Assembly (NCBI GenBank): GCA_030674185.1
Contig: CM060312.1
Location: forward strand, 50,960,807 to 51,024,806
Reading direction: 5' to 3'
Origin: Monoplex corrugatus
Taxonomy: Eukaryota > Mollusca > Gastropoda > Littorinimorpha > Ranellidae
Length of the DNA stretch: 64,000 nt
This document shows positions 61,005 through 64,000 of the stretch, in pieces (position 1 is the stretch's first letter; each line of letters starts with the position of its first letter). The notes under the pieces are model-generated. The model was given only the letters and a program-made list of their open reading frames with translations, made no database searches and was not told the DNA's origin. The translations under genes and the position numbers were made by a program.

Positions 61005-61245
61005 ATTATCATCAAGTGCCTTGCCACATGGCGTTGGCGATCATGGCTCTCCATATGCATCTGTCCTTTGTTGCCCTAAGCGCATCTTCCACTTTCTCTG
61101 TCCTCAGCCACTCTGCAAGTCCGTCCAACATATTTTCTCTGGGTCTACCTGGTGCTCTCTTTCCCTCAAGCTTTCCTGTTGTGACCAGGTGTTCCAGTTC
61201 CCCTTTTCTCGTAAAATGGCCTATAAATGTTCCCTGATGAAGATG
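61005..61245 (-). pseudogene. LINE C-terminal fragment, family A, third copy
   Basis: The minus strand reads GHFTRKGELEHLVTTGKLEG and KVEDALRATKDRCIWRAM, clearly related to the copies at 21240-21440 but diverged. Only the last 80 or so residues remain. Confidence 0.75.
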
Positions 61246-61587
61246 AAGACTTATAAAATGAACAGGTTTTACCAGAGTCTGAGACTGAGGGACTGTCTTG
61301 TGTGCTAGTTTTTGGTATATTCTATTTTCATTCCTTTTGGGGGGGGGGGTAGGGGGAGTTCTATTATGCTGTATTTTATATATCAATTAAAATATAGAAT
61401 TTGAAAAACTACAGTGCTGTCCTTGATTCCCCATACAAATCAATCGATCTAGACAACTAACAGTTCACAGTAGCTCTTTGCTGTCGTAAGGCTGGGCTAA
61501 TAGTTTGGCTAAAAAAATTGTTCAATCTGACTGGTAAAAATTTTGAAGCACCAGCCAAATAATGGGCAAAAATACCGACTTTCAGGG

Positions 61588-61639
61588 ACACACACACACC
61601 CCCCCCCACACACACACACACACGCACGCACGCACGCAC

Positions 61640-61717
<78 letters not shown>

Positions 61718-61725
61718 CACACATA
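61588..61725 (+). repeat. (CA)n/(CGCA)n microsatellite
   Basis: CA with a C8 run and ACGCACGC interruptions. Confidence 0.93.
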
Positions 61726-61959
61726 AACACACCCTTACCCGCAAACGAACAGAGCGAACGAACACATTTTCAACTGAGAGTGGAAAGTACATTATGGCAT
61801 TTTAAAAAACATAGGCCTACATACATACAACTATCAAGTTACATGTAAATGTTTCTTGAGATGAAACTCCTTTCACGAGACTGTCAACAGGTATGTCCCG
61901 AAAGAGTTGCCCCAGCTACCTAGACCCTGTCCTGACCAGCACTGTAGTCGTGTTGATAA

Positions 61960-62050
61960 ACGTAGGACATCCAATCGGAAGGTCTTTGTTGGGCAATGAC
62001 ATCCAATCGGAAGGTCCTGGGTTCGATCCGCCTACACACCTCTGCCTGTT
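61960..62050 (+). repeat. tRNA-B-box-like SINE remnant with internal duplication
   Basis: ACATCCAATCGGAAGGTC occurs twice (about 61968 and 62000), the second time followed by CTGGGTTCGATCC, a B-box-like motif. No A-box was found. Confidence 0.4.
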
Positions 62051-62056
62051 GGGTTT

Positions 62057-62171
62057 TTAACTCTTTGATTTCCGCACCATATCCATAAACTGCAAAAACT
62101 TAACCCTTTGACTCCCTCACCCTATCTAGGATTAAGTTTTTGCCTTTTACTCCCTCACCCTATCCACCAGC
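62057..62171. mobile_element. TTAA foldback MITE, copy D, truncated
   Basis: Starts TTAACTCTTTGATTTCCGCA and keeps the AAAAACTTAACCCTTTGACT inner start. It is rearranged and cut off at a GAGACGGAGAGAGGG repeat. Confidence 0.7.
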
Positions 62172-62216
62172 TTAGAGACGGAGAGAGGGACAGAGAGGAA
62201 CAGGGACAGAAAGGAC

Positions 62217-62270
<54 letters not shown>
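62171..62270 (+). repeat. (GA)n tract, second copy
   Basis: CTTAGAGACGGAGAGAGGGA then GA; the first 75 bp repeats 60025-60100 closely. Confidence 0.9.
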
Positions 62271-62272
<2 letters not shown>

Positions 62273-62504
62273 TCGACGAGTGTGACAAGTTGGTCGAAAC
62301 ATATAAACCACACAAAATAGATAGCTCTCTGTGTTAATAAAAGAAAATATCTTGTTTAGATGCTGTCTAGAATTCGTCCAAGAAGAGTAAAAACTCAGCA
62401 AGCAGTAACAAACTAAGTGCAACGGATTTGTAGTGTTTCGTCTGTGCATGGTGTTTCTATTCTGTTTGACAGTGAAGATAGGTGATTGAGCCGTCCGTGT
62501 TTAT

Positions 62505-62590
62505 GATTATAATAATAATAATAATAATTACAATATTTATATAGCGCAAAATCTTGATAAAATCAAATCTAAGCGCTGATTACATCTTTC
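62505..62590 (+). repeat. Short interspersed fragment with TATATAGCGC
   Basis: (AAT)n followed by TTTATATAGCGCAAAATC and CTAAGCGCTGATTACA. It looks like the end of a common short repeat; family not named. Confidence 0.4.
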
Positions 62591-63129
62591 TATGTTGAAG
62601 TTTAATGCCTTTTGCTGTCCCGACCATCTGGTAGGAGTGGGTTTCCCGGCTTTTCCATTGCCCAGAAATATGCGTGCACTTGTTCTATTTTATGTCTTGA
62701 TTGTATTGAAGAAAGTCTCCGCGTGTGTCATTTGTGGTTCCCAGGATCACTGTCATTGCTTCGTTTTATATTCTGTCTAGTTTCAAAAGATCTGTCTGTG
62801 ACAACGTAGCGTGGTATATCTGCAAGAGATGATGTTGTTCAACGCCTTTAACTGCCAATATTTTTTGGATTGAAAGGTATCCCTCGTACATTTCAGTGTA
62901 GTGGTTTCCACGTGTTTTGTGAAGGTTAGTATTCCATGTTGCGTAAGTTGTTTGTTCGCTCGATATTGGCTCCTTTGATCTGGTGGAATGTTTTTACTCG
63001 TTGCTTTGTTAGTTAGGATGAGGACAGTACCTATGCTTTGGTGGGGCTGATTGCCGATCAGGTTTCTTGACATTATTGATCTACGTTGTTTAACTGTTCT
63101 TGGATTGGTTTGTTTCTTTCCAGAGGCGC
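62591..63129. other. Intergenic sequence before the 55-bp array
   Basis: No gene recognised. Two short open frames overlap it in different phases without protein features. Confidence 0.4.
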
Positions 63130-64000
63130 AGTGGTAAAGGTCCTTTCACATTTCCACGTTTCCTCAGAGAAAAAGAAAAACATAGGGGTAAAGGTCCATT
63201 CAGACTGGCACGTTTCTTTGTAGAGACAGAGAAATATATAATGATTAAGGTCCTTTCACACAGGCATGTTTGTTTTACAGAGACAGAGAAACATAGTGAT
63301 AAAGGTCCTTTCACAATGGCATGTTTGTTTTACACAGACAGAGAAACATAGTGATAAAGGTCCTTTCACACAGGCATGTTTGTTTTACACAGACAGAGAA
63401 ACATAGTGATAAAGGTCCTTTCACACAGGCATGTTTGTTTTACAGAGACAGAGAAACATAGTGATAAAGATCCTTTCACACTGGCATGTTTGTTTTACAG
63501 AGACAGAGAAACATAGTGATAAAGGTCCTTTCACACAGGCATGTTTGTTTTACACAGACAGAGAAACATAGTGATAAAGATCCTTTCACACAGGCATGTT
63601 TGTTTTACAGAGACAGAGAAACATAATGATAAAGATCCTTTCACACAGGCATGTTTGTTTTACAGAGACAGAGAAACATAGTGATAAAGATCCTTTCACA
63701 CAGGCATGTTTGTTTTACAGAGACAGAGAAACATAGTGATAAAGATCCTTTCACACAGGCATGTTTGTTTTACACAGACAGAGAAACATAGTGATAAAGA
63801 TCCTTTCACACAGGCATGTTTGTTTTACAGAGACAGAGAAACATAGTGATAAAGATCCTTTCACACAGGCATGTTTGTTTTACAGAGACAGAGAAACATA
63901 GTGATAAAGATCCTTTCACATAGGCATGTTTGTTTTACAGAGACAGAGAAACATAGTGATAAAGGTCCTTTCACACAGGCATGTTTGTTTTACAGAGACA
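63130..64000 (+). repeat. 55-bp tandem array running off the window end
   Basis: Regular units from 63251 (63306, 63361, 63416 and so on), each TCCTTTCACACAGGCATGTT, then TGTTTTACAGAGACAGAGAA and ACATAGTGATAAAGG; at least 14 units. Two more degenerate units with 54-56 bp spacing lie at 63141 and 63197. Variants: AAAGG/AAAGA and ACAGAG/ACACAG. The array is truncated by the window edge. Confidence 0.95.

Noticed and set aside
63130..64000. CRISPR-like regular repeat array
   Set aside because: The 55-bp units are nearly identical over their whole length, with no variable spacers, and the genome is eukaryotic.

Overview
The window is animal nuclear DNA, most likely from a marine mollusc or another lophotrochozoan. 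This is inferred from GT-AG introns of 0.5-4 kb, abundant (GT)n/(CA)n runs, many degraded non-LTR retrotransposons, tRNA-derived SINEs and a DIRS element. No bacterial-type genes, operons, rRNA genes or convincing tRNA genes were seen, and the species cannot be named from the sequence.

One host gene is complete: a peroxisomal acyl-CoA oxidase of the ACOX1 type on the + strand, with 15 coding exons between 23181 and 51222. The exons sum to 2049 nt, all junctions keep phase, and the predicted 682-residue protein ends in the peroxisomal signal S-K-L. Its introns hold a 2.6-kb array of a 22-bp repeat (intron 3), three copies of a roughly 600-700 bp interspersed repeat, three TTAA-bounded foldback MITEs, several dead LINE pieces and long microsatellites.

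Upstream lies a large inverted repeat. The left arm (3646-10112) and right arm (19560-26048), about 6.5 kb each, are nearly identical. The right arm carries the 5' flank, exon 1 and almost all of intron 1 of ACOX1, and ends 8 bp before exon 2. The left arm therefore holds an orphan, mirror-image exon 1 (6365-6521, minus strand) with its 5' flank. The spacer between the arms (10113-19559) contains a 72-bp perfect direct repeat (10111-10182 and 18845-18916). Between its copies sit a LINE fragment with a restriction-like endonuclease tail, a nearly full-length DIRS retrotransposon (11972-17614, minus strand; inverted terminal repeats, internal complementary region, gag, RT, RNase H and tyrosine recombinase) and a tRNA-derived SINE.

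At the edges, 1-2890 is a diverged direct duplicate of 54967-57315, the DNA just downstream of ACOX1. One explanation is that the window begins just past another, older ACOX copy. From 57 kb to the end there are only transposon remnants, simple repeats and, at 63130-64000, a 55-bp tandem array that runs off the window. No new enzymatic or defence system was found. The most unusual features are the palindrome that duplicates a promoter plus first exon, the textbook DIRS architecture in its spacer, and the splice-signal-like tandem repeats.
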